From Raineyella sp. LH-20 (GTDB taxonomy: Bacteria; Actinomycetota; Actinomycetes; Propionibacteriales; Propionibacteriaceae): a DNA stretch of 64,000 nt. The position numbers were made by a program, and so were the translations under genes. Of this stretch, positions 26,620 through 34,912 are shown in pieces; the first letter of the stretch is position 1; the number at the start of each line of letters is the position of its first letter. The notes beneath the pieces were generated by a model. The model worked only from the letters and a program-made list of their open reading frames with translations, was not told where the DNA came from and did not search any database. The stretch is from NCBI RefSeq assembly GCF_033110965.1, contig NZ_CP137003.1, positions 3,286,001 through 3,350,000 on the forward strand, read 5' to 3'.

Positions 26620-27126
26620 TCAGTCCTCCTCCTTGTCCTGGCGCTTCATCTCGACCTGGACACGTGCCTTGGTGATGTCGGCGTACGCACAGCGCCGCTC
26701 GACCGCGGTCCCCTTGCCGGGACGCGGGTCCTCCGGCTCGATCAGCAGGTCGACGCCCTCGGCGTCGCTCGCCACGATCCGGGCCTGGAAGGTCTCCCCC
26801 TCGGTGGTGGTGATCCGCACCAGCCGGCCGGCATTGCGTCGCCAGTGCCGCGGCAGGGTGAGCGGGCGATTCACACCGCGCGAGGACACCTCCAGGGTGT
26901 ACGCACCGGCCCCGGTCGCGTCGGCCTCGTCAAGCGCGTCGGACAGGTCCCGGGACGCCTCGGCGATGTCGTCGATCAACGGGCCGTGGCCCTCGGGGCC
27001 GTCACCGTCCACGGTCACCCGCAGCAGCACACGCTTGCCCGCCGGGATGATGTCCAGTGCGTCGAGCTCGAGCTCGTGGCGGGCGAGCACCGGCTCGATG
27101 ACCGCGATGAGTTGCCGTTCGTCCAT
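26620..27126 (-). CDS. rimP: Ribosome maturation factor RimP
   Basis: 168-residue 30S assembly factor. The N-terminal domain contains [20 protein letters not shown] and [15 protein letters not shown]; the conserved [20 protein letters not shown] lies at about 105-124, then an SH3-like C-terminal domain. Start ATG 27126 is chosen because AGGAGC precedes it and homologues begin there; the longer frame is spurious. First gene of rimP-nusA. Confidence 0.94.
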   Translation of the reverse strand: MDERQLIAVIEPVLARHELELDALDIIPAGKRVLLRVTVDGDGPEGHGPLIDDIAEASRDLSDALDEADATGAGAYTLEVSSRGVNRPLTLPRHWRRNAGRLVRITTTEGETFQARIVASDAEGVDLLIEPEDPRPGKGTAVERRCAYADITKARVQVEMKRQDKEED

Positions 27127-27266
27127 GGGTGCTCCTGATCCGATTGTGGAATGCGGTTGTCGGCCGTGCCGTCCGGGGCGGTCCTGCCGTGACCGGCCTC
27201 GGGCGCTGCAGGGGTCGTCGGCACCCTGCACCCGCACGATCCGTGCAGGCAAGCATACCCGTGCGC

Positions 27267-27272
27267 TACCGT
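27267..27272 (+). promoter_or_regulatory. -10 box of leaderless DUF4439 gene promoter
   Basis: TACCGT lies 7 nt before GTG 27280; no ribosome binding site precedes the GTG. Confidence 0.5.
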
Positions 27273-27279
27273 TCGGCCT

Positions 27280-28170
27280 GTGCTGACGCGTCGAGGAATG
27301 CTGGTCACCGCCGTAGGCAGCGTGCTGGCCGGTGCCACCGGATGCTCCCGGCGGAACCCGACCATCATCGGTCGTCCGAGTGCCGCGCCGTCGGTGACCT
27401 CCGCCGCCGCAGCGGTCGATCCCGGCCCGTACGCCGCACTCGCGGCCGGTCTGGCCGCCGCGGTCCGCGGTGGCGCCGCGGGCACCGACCGGCTGGGCGA
27501 CTACCGGGATCGGGCCGCGAGCGCGTTCGATGCCCACGCCTCGCTCCTCGCGGCCACCAGCAGGCCCGGCACCGCGCCCGGCGGTGGCCTGGCCGACGCG
27601 GCCGGCGCCGCGGCCGGCCGCTTCCTCGCCGCGCCCGCCCGTGGGGTGCTCGCAGCCCGGCTGGCGTCCGCCGGAGCGTACGCCGCCGCGGTCGGCTCCC
27701 TGGCCGGCGCCACCGCCCCGCGGACCCCGACCGACGCCCCCTCGTCCGACACGATCGCCTCCCTGGGGGACGCCGAGGCGATGTCAGCCCTGGTGGCGCA
27801 ACTGCACGCTGCGATCTTCGCGGCCCAGGCCGCCGTCGCCCAACTGTCCGGCGAGGACGCAGCGTGGGCCAGAACTCTGCTGTCCCACCACCTCGCCGCC
27901 CGGGACGGACTCGCCGCCGAACTGGGCCGGCGCTCCGTCCGGGTGCCGGTCGCCGCGGTGGCGTACGCCATCGACCGGCCTACCGACACGGCCTCGGCGG
28001 TCGCCCTGCTGGCGCGGGTCGAGGCGGCGGTGCTGCCGGACGCCTGCCGACTGGTCCGTGCCGCCACCGACGAGACGGTGCGCACGCTCGGCGCCACGAC
28101 CCTCGAGGACGCGGCGGTCGCGGTGGCCCGCTCCGGCGGCGCACTGCCGGTCTGGCCCGGCTGGGCCTGA
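27280..28170 (+). CDS. DUF4439-type putative lipoprotein (ferritin-like fold)
   Basis: 296-residue exported protein. Residues 1-22 are a lipoprotein signal: twin-Arg-like TRRG, hydrophobic MLVTAVGSVLAG and lipobox AGATGC with Cys22. The mature part is Ala-rich and helical; the C-terminal half (about 145-290) has the DAEAMSALVAQLHAAIFAAQ and LLSHHLAARDGLAAEL helices of the DUF4439 ferritin-like domain. This family commonly sits between rimP and proS in actinobacteria, as here. No metal-binding set is obvious. Function unknown. Confidence 0.8.
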   Translation: MLTRRGMLVTAVGSVLAGATGCSRRNPTIIGRPSAAPSVTSAAAAVDPGPYAALAAGLAAAVRGGAAGTDRLGDYRDRAASAFDAHASLLAATSRPGTAPGGGLADAAGAAAGRFLAAPARGVLAARLASAGAYAAAVGSLAGATAPRTPTDAPSSDTIASLGDAEAMSALVAQLHAAIFAAQAAVAQLSGEDAAWARTLLSHHLAARDGLAAELGRRSVRVPVAAVAYAIDRPTDTASAVALLARVEAAVLPDACRLVRAATDETVRTLGATTLEDAAVAVARSGGALPVWPGWA

Positions 28171-28244
28171 GCCGTACGCATCGTCCTCGAGCCGGCCCGC
28201 GCGGGGCGCGGAGGCCACCGGCGCAGCGGCGGGTCAGCGGAACT

Positions 28245-29036
28245 TCAGCGGAACTGCATCACCAGGTCGTACGACAGGCGGACCACCAGCGCGGCGACCA
28301 CCACCAACAGCACCTTGCGGATGAAGGCGTTGCCGTGCCGCAGCGCCATCCGGGCGCCGGTCACGCCGCCGGTGACGTTGGCGGCGGCCATCATCAATCC
28401 CAGCGTCCAGTGGATGTGCGGCGCGAGCGTGACGATGGCGGCCAGATTGGTGGCGACGTTGGCCAGCTTGGCCCGGGCGCTGGCCGCCAGGAAGCCATGT
28501 CCGAGCACCCCGACGATCAGGATCATGAAGAAGGTGCCGGTGCCCGGCCCGAGGAAGCCGTCGTACAGGCCGACGCCGAGGCCGATCGCCGCGGAGCGGA
28601 CCGCCAGGCCCGCGCCGGTGTGGCGTACGTGCGACTCCAGCCCGAACTGCGGGCGCCGCCACAGGTAGCCGCCGACCACCACCAGGGCGACCAGCACGAA
28701 CGGGGTGAACCACTGCTTCGGCAGCAGCGTCACCAGCCGTGCGCCGACCGCCGACCCGAGCGCCGCTCCGACCATCAGCGGCGCCGTGTCACGCCAGTCG
28801 ACCCGGATCGTCCGCAGATACGTCGCCGTGGCCGTGCTGGTCCCGGCGAACGAGGAGATCTTGTTGGTGCCCGAGATGGTCGCCACCGGGGTGTCGGCGG
28901 GCAGCCCGAGCAGCAGGGCGGGCAGCTGGATCAGCCCGCCGCCACCGACGATCGCGTCCACCCAGCCCGCGACGAAGGCCACGCCGACAAGTCCGGCGAC
29001 GATCCACGGGGAGATCCCGGCGAGGCCCTCGAGCAC
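28245..29036 (-). CDS. TauE/SafE family sulfite/anion exporter
   Basis: 263-residue membrane protein with about eight hydrophobic spans. The N-terminal VAFVAGWVDAIVGGGGLIQLPALL and the second-half GLYDGFLGPGTGTFFMILIVG are the paired family motifs. Members move sulfite, sulfoacetate or other organosulfur anions, but the substrate here is unknown. The GTG start lies 2 nt after the proS stop, so it is probably co-translated with proS. Confidence 0.87.
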   Translation of the reverse strand: MLEGLAGISPWIVAGLVGVAFVAGWVDAIVGGGGLIQLPALLLGLPADTPVATISGTNKISSFAGTSTATATYLRTIRVDWRDTAPLMVGAALGSAVGARLVTLLPKQWFTPFVLVALVVVGGYLWRRPQFGLESHVRHTGAGLAVRSAAIGLGVGLYDGFLGPGTGTFFMILIVGVLGHGFLAASARAKLANVATNLAAIVTLAPHIHWTLGLMMAAANVTGGVTGARMALRHGNAFIRKVLLVVVAALVVRLSYDLVMQFR

Positions 29037-29038
29037 GG

Positions 29039-30796
29039 TCAGCCGCGGACCGCCGCGACGACCCGATCCACCACCTCCGCGACCGGCACCTCCTCCGAGG
29101 TTCCGGTGGCGCGGTCGCGCAGCTCCACCAGGCCGGACGCCAGGCCCCGGCCGACCACGACGGTGGTCGGCATGCCGAGCAGCTCGGCGTCGGCGAACTT
29201 CACTCCGGGGGAGGCCTTGCGGTCGTCGAGCAGCACCGCGATCCCGGCGGCGTCCAGCGCGCCGGCGAGCTCGGCGGCGTACGCGGCGATCTCGGCACCC
29301 TTGCCGGTGGCCACCACCTGCACGTCGTACGGGGCGAGGGCGCGGGGCCAGCACAGGCCCTTGTCGTCGCAGGTGTGCTCGGCCACCGCGGCGACGGCCC
29401 GGGAGACGCCGACACCGTACGAGCCCATGGTCACCGTGACCTGCTTGCCGTTCTGGTCGAGCACCTTCAGCCCGAGCGCGTCGGCGTACTTGCGGCCGAG
29501 CTGGAAGATGTGGCCCATCTCGATGCCGCGGGCCAGCTGCAGCGGCCCGGAGCCGTCCGGCGAGGCATCGCCCTCGCGGATCTCGGCGACGTCGATGACG
29601 CCGTCGGAGGTGAAGTCGCGCCCGCAGACCAGGTCGAAGACGTGGCGCTGATCGGCGTCGGCGCCGGTGATCCAGCGGGTGCCCTCGACGACCCGGGGGT
29701 CGGTCAGGTACTTCACGCCGGAGGCGTTCTTCTCCCCCAGCACGCCGGGGCCGATGTAGCCCTTGACCAGACTCGGGTAGGCCGCGAAGTCCTCCTCGCC
29801 GAACGGCACCGCGACGGCCGGCTCGACCTGCGCCTCGAGGCGCTTCTCGTCGACCTCGCGGTCACCGGGCAGGCCGATCGCCAGCGGCTCCTTGGTGCCG
29901 TCGGGGTACTCCAGCATGAACACGACGTTCTTCAGGGTGTCGCCGCCGTGCCACGGCCGGTCGGCGCGCCGCTGCAGGTCGTTGGCGACCTGCACCAGGG
30001 CGTCGATGGTGGTCGAGGCCGGGGTGTCCTCGACGTGCGCGGCCGGCACGTCGTCGTACGGCAGCGGGGCCGGGCTGCCGATCCGGACCGCCTCGACGTT
30101 CGCCGCGTAGCCGCCGGGCGAGCGGACGAAGGTGTCCTCACCGTTCTCGGCGACCGCGAGGAACTCCTCGGAGGCCGAGCCGCCCATCGCCCCGGACATC
30201 GCCTGGACGATGGCGTAGTCCAGCCCGAGCCGGTCGAAGATCCGGATGTAGGCGGCGCGGTGCTTGTCGTACGCCGCCTGCAGGCCGGCGTCGTCGATGT
30301 CGAAGGAGTACGAGTCCTTCATCACGAACTCGCGGCCGCGCAGCAGACCGGCGCGCGGCCGGGCCTCGTCGCGGTACTTGGTCTGGATCTGGTAGAGGGT
30401 CAGCGGCAGGTCCTTGTACGAGGAGTAGAGGTCCTTCACCAGCAGGGTGAACATCTCCTCGTGGGTCGGGCCGAGGAGCATGTCGTTGCCCTTGCGGTCC
30501 TGGAGCCGGAAGAGGTTCGGGCCGTACTCGACCCACCGGTCGGTCAGCTCGTACGGCTCCCGCGGCAGCAGCGCCGGGAAGTGCACCTCCTGGGCGCCGA
30601 TGGCGTCCATCTCCTCGCGGACGATGTCCTCGACCTTGTGCAGCACCCGCAGCCCGAGCGGCAGCCAGGTGTAGATGCCCGGCGCGGCGCGACGGATGTA
30701 CCCGGCACGCACCAGCCAGCGGTGGCTGGGCACCTCGGCGTCCGCCGGGTCCTCGCGGAGGGTGCGGACGAACAGCGCGGACATCTTCGTGATCAC
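29039..30796 (-). CDS. proS: Prolyl-tRNA synthetase (bacterial type)
   Basis: 585-residue class II aminoacyl-tRNA synthetase. Motif 1 region [18 protein letters not shown], motif 2 ([38 protein letters not shown]) and motif 3 ([16 protein letters not shown]) are all present. The editing (INS) domain lies at about residues 225-400, and the C-terminal anticodon-binding domain carries [17 protein letters not shown] or ATG alternatives at the start differ by four residues (MITKMSAL). Repeats lie upstream rather than an obvious leader. Confidence 0.96.
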   Translation of the reverse strand: MITKMSALFVRTLREDPADAEVPSHRWLVRAGYIRRAAPGIYTWLPLGLRVLHKVEDIVREEMDAIGAQEVHFPALLPREPYELTDRWVEYGPNLFRLQDRKGNDMLLGPTHEEMFTLLVKDLYSSYKDLPLTLYQIQTKYRDEARPRAGLLRGREFVMKDSYSFDIDDAGLQAAYDKHRAAYIRIFDRLGLDYAIVQAMSGAMGGSASEEFLAVAENGEDTFVRSPGGYAANVEAVRIGSPAPLPYDDVPAAHVEDTPASTTIDALVQVANDLQRRADRPWHGGDTLKNVVFMLEYPDGTKEPLAIGLPGDREVDEKRLEAQVEPAVAVPFGEEDFAAYPSLVKGYIGPGVLGEKNASGVKYLTDPRVVEGTRWITGADADQRHVFDLVCGRDFTSDGVIDVAEIREGDASPDGSGPLQLARGIEMGHIFQLGRKYADALGLKVLDQNGKQVTVTMGSYGVGVSRAVAAVAEHTCDDKGLCWPRALAPYDVQVVATGKGAEIAAYAAELAGALDAAGIAVLLDDRKASPGVKFADAELLGMPTTVVVGRGLASGLVELRDRATGTSEEVPVAEVVDRVVAAVRG

Positions 30797-30900
30797 AAAG
30801 GGCTCCCAGGGTCGACGGACAGGCAGACTCTACCGCGCGCCGTCCCCGGGCCGACCACGGTGACCGGCGTCGCCGCGGGTGCCGGACGAGGTCAGCCGAC

Positions 30901-31011
30901 CGTGATGCCCTCGGCACTCCGGGGGTCCAGGCGGGATCAGCCGACCGTGATGCCCTCGGCACTCCGGGGGTCCAGGCGGGATCAGCCGACCCTGATGCCC
31001 TCGGCGCCCCG
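30901..31011. repeat. 45-bp tandem repeat at the 3' end of the CapA gene (2.5 copies)
   Basis: Units begin at 30901, 30946 and 30991. The last lies inside the CapA gene 3' end. Read on the minus strand, each unit encodes SAEGITVG or RGAEGIRVG followed by TGA, so the C-terminal codons and the stop codon have been duplicated downstream of the true stop at 30982. 45 bp preserves the frame. Confidence 0.9.
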
Positions 31012-32178
31012 GGACCGCACCGCGGCCATCGTGCGGTCCCGGGCCCGCTCCAGGGTCATCCGGTCCACCCCGGTCGGCACCGGCACACTGCCGTCCAACG
31101 CGGCGGTGACGTGCACCAGGCGGATCGGCCGTCCGCCGGCGTACGGGGTGACGTACGTCGGGATGGCGGTCGGGTCAGTGGCCTCGAACCTCCCCGACGA
31201 GGTCTCGGTGAAGGTGAACCGCGCGGTGATGCCCTCGAAGGTGGTCGGCTGGCTCGTCGACTGCTGGGCGATCTGGTTGCCGAGCCCGTAGACCACCCAG
31301 GTGCCGTCGACCTTCTCCCACGGCTGGACGGTGTGCGCGTGGTGGCCGTACACCAGGTCGAACTCACCGGAGTCCGCCAGCGCCTTGGCCTCGCCGAGCT
31401 GGCCCGGCGTGGGGGCGGTGACGTACTCGGTGCCGTCGTGCAGCGCCGCCAGCACGATGTCCGCCCCGGCGGCCCGGGCGGCCCGCGCCTTCACGATCAT
31501 CGCTGCCGGGTCGATCAGGTCGACCGCCCACCGCTGGCCGCTGGGCAGCTGGAAACCGTTCAGGCCGTACGCCGCCTCGACGACCGCGATGCGGACCCCG
31601 GACGCCGTCGTACGGATCGCCGGAGTGCGCGACTCCTCCTCGGTGGCGTACGCCCCGGTGGTGGTGATCCCCGCCTCACGGAAGGTGCTGACCGTACGGG
31701 CGATCCCGGCGGTGCCGGCGTCCAGCGAGTGGTTGCTGCCGATCGTGCACAGGTCGTAGCCCGCCGCGGCGGCACCGGCTGCCACCTGGGGCGGCACGGC
31801 GAAGGTCGGGTAGTTGAGGTAGGGCCCGCCCGCCGGAGCCACCGGGACCTCCTCGTTGCAGACCGCGAGGTCGGCGCCGCTGATCACCGGCGCCATCGAG
31901 CCGAACATCGTGCCGAAGTCGTAGTCGTCGGCACCGGTCCGGCCGGCGGCCCGGGCGTCCGCCTGCGCCGAGGTCCAGGTGGTGTTGTGCCACAGCAGGT
32001 CACCGGCGAGCACGACGGTGACCGTACGCGGCGCAGCCGTCGGCGAGGCGGGGACGTCCGGGGTCGGCGCCGGGGCGGACCCCGGAGCGGGACGGGGCGC
32101 GGTGCAGCCCGTCAGCAGTGATCCGACCAGCACGATCCCGGTGACGATGGCGCGCACGGGTCGACGATGACTGCGCAT
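30982..32178 (-). CDS. CapA-family lipoprotein (PgsA/CapA-type metallophosphatase fold)
   Basis: 398-residue exported protein. The signal ends in lipobox GSLLTGC (Cys25), then a Pro/Ala linker. The CapA domain follows: VVLAGDLLWHNTTW, YDFGTMFGSMAPVISGADLAVCN (E/N metal-site region), LCTIGSNHSLDAGTAG with NH ligand pair, and VYGHHAHTVQPWEKVDG with GHxH. CapA proteins belong to the calcineurin-like phosphoesterase superfamily; some take part in capsule or poly-gamma-glutamate export, but the role here is not set. ATG 32178 has AAAGGGA upstream. Tandem copies of its 3' end follow the stop. Confidence 0.88.
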   Translation of the reverse strand: MRSHRRPVRAIVTGIVLVGSLLTGCTAPRPAPGSAPAPTPDVPASPTAAPRTVTVVLAGDLLWHNTTWTSAQADARAAGRTGADDYDFGTMFGSMAPVISGADLAVCNEEVPVAPAGGPYLNYPTFAVPPQVAAGAAAAGYDLCTIGSNHSLDAGTAGIARTVSTFREAGITTTGAYATEEESRTPAIRTTASGVRIAVVEAAYGLNGFQLPSGQRWAVDLIDPAAMIVKARAARAAGADIVLAALHDGTEYVTAPTPGQLGEAKALADSGEFDLVYGHHAHTVQPWEKVDGTWVVYGLGNQIAQQSTSQPTTFEGITARFTFTETSSGRFEATDPTAIPTYVTPYAGGRPIRLVHVTAALDGSVPVPTGVDRMTLERARDRTMAAVRSRGAEGIRVG

Positions 32179-32337
32179 GATGTCCCTTTCCCCACGTCTT
32201 CCCCACGTCCCCCACGGGACGTCGGCGGGGCCCATCGTCGCACTCCCATCGACGGTACGACGACGCATCGGCGCCCGCGGACAGCACCGCGGCACGCCCT
32301 GCGAGAAGGTGTCGGACGGCCCGCGCCGAGCCCGCGA

Positions 32338-32388
32338 CCGGCGTCAGTACAGGACCGGCGTCAGCACCGGACCGGCGTCAGTACAGAA
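32338..32388. repeat. 17-bp tandem repeat spanning the stop of the DUF4081-GNAT gene (3 copies)
   Basis: CCGGCGTCAGTACAGGA at 32338, 32355 and 32372, with small changes in the second and third copies. The third copy contains the last codon and stop (TAC TGA on the minus strand) of the GNAT gene; two more copies follow downstream. Confidence 0.87.
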
Positions 32389-33244
32389 CGGTGGCGAACT
32401 CCCCCACCTGCCGCATTCCGGCCCGTCGATAGGTCGCCAGCGCCGGCGTGTTGAAGTCGTTCACGTAGAGCGTCACCAGCGGCCAGCGCTGCCGGGCGTG
32501 GCGGATCACCGCCGCCATCGCCGGAGCGGCGATGCCCTGGCCACGCCGGTCCGGCGCGACCCAGACGCCCTGCACCTGGCAGACGCTGGAGGTGGCCGAG
32601 CCGATGTCGGCCTTGAAGAGGATCCGGCCGTCCTCGACGATGGCGTACGACCGGCCCTGCTGGATCAGCGAGCGGATGTAGATCCGGTAGGAGACGTCCG
32701 AGCCGCCGACCGACGGCTCCTGGCCGACCTCCTCGGTGTACATCGCCACCGCCGCGTCCGCGTACGGCTGCCACAGGTCCAGGGAGACCTGCTGCACCCG
32801 GGGATCGACGGCGATGGGCGGGTCGTCGTCGCTCAGCATCACCGGCTGGCGGGCCCGGACGTCGCGGGCGTCGGCCCAGGTGGACCCCCACCGTCGCGAC
32901 AGTTGCTCGTAGAGGGCGAGGGCCGCCGGGGCCGGTCCGATGATCGACGACGCGGTCCGCTGGTAGCCGGCGAACGCTGCGAAGGCCGCGCACGCCCGGG
33001 CGTCGGCGTGCACCGGCACCATGTTGGATCCGGCGTGCAGCATGGCCCGCAGCTGCCCGCCCTCCTCGAATCCCCAGACCGGGCAGCCGAGGGTCACCCG
33101 ATCCAGTCCGCCGGTCCGGATCCGGGAGCCCACGTACACGTTGTCCACCGGATCGCGGCGCAGCAGGCCGAGTGCGGCCGGCAGGTCGTCCGCACCCAGC
33201 GTCCGTACGCCGAAGGTGGTGGAGGGTCGTACCGGTGCCGACAT
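32378..33244 (-). CDS. DUF4081 + GNAT acetyltransferase-like protein
   Basis: 288-residue two-domain protein commonly encoded beside ispG in actinobacteria. The N-terminal DUF4081 half has LRRDPVDNVYVGSRI and GSNMVPVHADARA; the C-terminal GNAT half has the acetyl-CoA loop VWVAPDRRGQGIAAPAMAAV and the terminal VTLYVNDFNTPALATYRRAGM. The start at 33244 (MSAPVRPS) is chosen by homology; the longer frame overlaps ispG-proximal sequence. It begins 17 nt after the ispG stop. The acyl acceptor is unknown. Confidence 0.87.
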   Translation of the reverse strand: MSAPVRPSTTFGVRTLGADDLPAALGLLRRDPVDNVYVGSRIRTGGLDRVTLGCPVWGFEEGGQLRAMLHAGSNMVPVHADARACAAFAAFAGYQRTASSIIGPAPAALALYEQLSRRWGSTWADARDVRARQPVMLSDDDPPIAVDPRVQQVSLDLWQPYADAAVAMYTEEVGQEPSVGGSDVSYRIYIRSLIQQGRSYAIVEDGRILFKADIGSATSSVCQVQGVWVAPDRRGQGIAAPAMAAVIRHARQRWPLVTLYVNDFNTPALATYRRAGMRQVGEFATVLY

Positions 33245-33260
33245 GATGCCCGCCGTCCGA

Positions 33261-34424
33261 TCAGCCGACGCTGACGACCGGGGATCCCACCGGCTGGTCG
33301 GCATCGGATGCCGACTCGGCGGTCTCGGCGAGCCGGTTGGCCTCCTCGATCAGGGTCTCCACGATCTGGTCCTCGGGGACCGTCTTGACGACCTGGCCGC
33401 GGACGAAGATCTGGCCCTTGCCGTTGCCGGAGGCGACGCCCAGGTCGGCCTCGCGGGCCTCACCGGGGCCGTTCACGACGCAGCCCATCACGGCGACGCG
33501 CAGCGGGACGGTCATCCCCTCCAGGCCCTTGGTGACCTCGTCGGCGAGGGTGTAGACGTCCACCTGGGCACGACCGCAGGACGGGCAGGAGACGATCTCG
33601 AGGTGGCGCGGCCGCATGCCGAGCGACTCGAGGATCTTCACCCCGACCTTGACCTCCTCGACCGGCGGCGCGGACAGCGACACCCGGATGGTGTCGCCGA
33701 TGCCCTGGGCGAGGAGTGCGCCGAAGGCGACAGAGGACTTGATCGTGCCCTGGAACGCCGGGCCGGCCTCGGTGACGCCGAGGTGCAGCGGGTAGTCACA
33801 GGCCTCGGCGAGCAGCTGGTAGGCGCGGATCATCACCACCGGGTCGTGGTGCTTCACCGAGATCGCGAAGTCACGGAAGCCGACCTCCTCGAACAGTCGG
33901 GCCTCCTGCATCGCCGAGGCGACGAGGGCCTCCGGTGTGGCCGAGCCGTACTGCTCCATGATCCGCTTGTCCAGGGAGCCGGCGTTGACGCCGATCCGCA
34001 ACGGCACCTGGGCATCGGTCGCGGCCTTGGCGATCTCGGCGATCTTGTTGTCGAACTGCTTGATGTTGCCTGGGTTGACCCGCACGGCGGCGCAGCCGGC
34101 CTCGATCGCCTGGAACACGTACCGTGGCTGGAAGTGGATGTCGGCGACGACCGGGATCTTCGACTTCTTGGCGATGATCGGCAACGCGTCGGCGTCGTCC
34201 TGGCTGGGGACCGCGACACGTACGATGTCGCATCCGGCCGCGGTCAGCTCGGCGATCTGCTGGAGGGTCCCGTTGATGTCGGTGGTCTTCGTGGTGGTCA
34301 TGGACTGCACCGAGACGGGGGCGTCGCCACCGACCTCGACCGTGCCGACCCGGAGCTTGCGCGTGACATGGCGCGGAGCGAGCTGGATCGGGGCGGGAGC
34401 GGGCATTCCGAGACTTGTTGCCAT
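33261..34424 (-). CDS. ispG: 4-hydroxy-3-methylbut-2-en-1-yl diphosphate synthase (flavodoxin)
   Basis: 387-residue [4Fe-4S] enzyme of the MEP isoprenoid pathway. [13 protein letters not shown] opens the TIM barrel, VRVNPGNI and GVNAGSL are conserved barrel loops, and the cluster ligands are in [13 protein letters not shown] and [11 protein letters not shown] (three Cys plus Glu). ATG 34424 follows TACTCT by 6 nt, suggesting a leaderless mRNA. It works with dxr (5.7 kb away) in the same pathway; the two are usually close together with rseP between them, but here a nuclease gene intervenes. Confidence 0.97.
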   Translation of the reverse strand: MATSLGMPAPAPIQLAPRHVTRKLRVGTVEVGGDAPVSVQSMTTTKTTDINGTLQQIAELTAAGCDIVRVAVPSQDDADALPIIAKKSKIPVVADIHFQPRYVFQAIEAGCAAVRVNPGNIKQFDNKIAEIAKAATDAQVPLRIGVNAGSLDKRIMEQYGSATPEALVASAMQEARLFEEVGFRDFAISVKHHDPVVMIRAYQLLAEACDYPLHLGVTEAGPAFQGTIKSSVAFGALLAQGIGDTIRVSLSAPPVEEVKVGVKILESLGMRPRHLEIVSCPSCGRAQVDVYTLADEVTKGLEGMTVPLRVAVMGCVVNGPGEAREADLGVASGNGKGQIFVRGQVVKTVPEDQIVETLIEEANRLAETAESASDADQPVGSPVVSVG

Positions 34425-34430
34425 GCGACA

Positions 34431-34436
34431 AGAGTA
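34431..34436 (-). promoter_or_regulatory. -10 box of leaderless ispG promoter
   Basis: TACTCT on the minus strand lies 6 nt before the ispG ATG at 34424. Confidence 0.55.
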
Positions 34437-34619
34437 GGCCAACCTCACCAGTGTGACGCTCGGCAGAGATGAGCCGAACCCGACACCACCACGAAGACAC
34501 GGACGCAGCCGAAGACACGGACGCAGCCGCGGGACGCCGACCGCCGCGGTCGGGGACGCAGACGGAACCACCGGGGACGCAGTCGGAACCGCCGACCGGG
34601 ACGCGGAGAGGAACGGCAG

Positions 34620-34676
34620 GTGGTTGCCTTCAAAGTTTCCATAGGGCTGCCCTATGGAAACTTTGAAGGCAACCAC
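34620..34676. repeat. 57-bp palindrome (28-bp perfect arms, 1-nt centre)
   Basis: 34620-34647 is the exact reverse complement of 34649-34676, around a single T. The arms contain CTTCAAAGTTTCCATAGGGC and are far less GC-rich than anything nearby. Such length without a mismatch is unusual for a terminator, and there is a terminator-like hairpin at 34785 already. The DNA may extrude as a cruciform, be a protein site, or be the tip of a small mobile element. Confidence 0.95.
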
Positions 34677-34784
34677 TTCCACGCCCGGGACGACAACCGG
34701 GGTGAGGCGGGTGAACGACGACGCCGGGTGAACGACGAGGCCGTGGCCGACGAGGCCGTGGCCGATGAGGCCGGTGAGCGGTGG

Positions 34785-34823
34785 GTGGGGCCAGTGAGAC
34801 ACGTACGTCCTCACCGGCCCCAC
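34785..34823 (-). terminator. Terminator of the nuclease gene
   Basis: GTGGGGCC (34785-34792) pairs with GGCCCCAC (34816-34823); inside, GTGAG (34794-34798) pairs with CTCAC (34810-34814), leaving an 11-nt loop. It lies 90 nt past the nuclease stop. Confidence 0.7.
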
Positions 34824-34912
34824 CCCGATTCGCCCGCGCCGCGGTCGGGGGCGCACCGCGGCGCGGCCCGCCGCGACAGCACCGCTTGCTCGGCCCGCCG
34901 CGACGACGGGAC

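Larger units (their letters stand above)
34425..34912. other. Structured gap between ispG and the nuclease gene
   Basis: The 488-bp gap contains, in order: the ispG -10 box; two 18-bp copies of CGAAGACACGGACGCAGC (34492-34527) with diverged relatives to about 34600; a 57-bp near-perfect palindrome (34620-34676); a 15-bp GAGGCCGTGGCCGAC repeat (34737-34780); and the nuclease terminator (34785-34823). Long frames cross it on both strands, but they mirror each other through the palindrome and are not believable genes. Confidence 0.75.

Noticed and set aside
30138-30962. Alternative frame upstream of and inside proS
   Set aside because: Shadow of proS joined to the 45-bp repeats; proS itself is fully supported.
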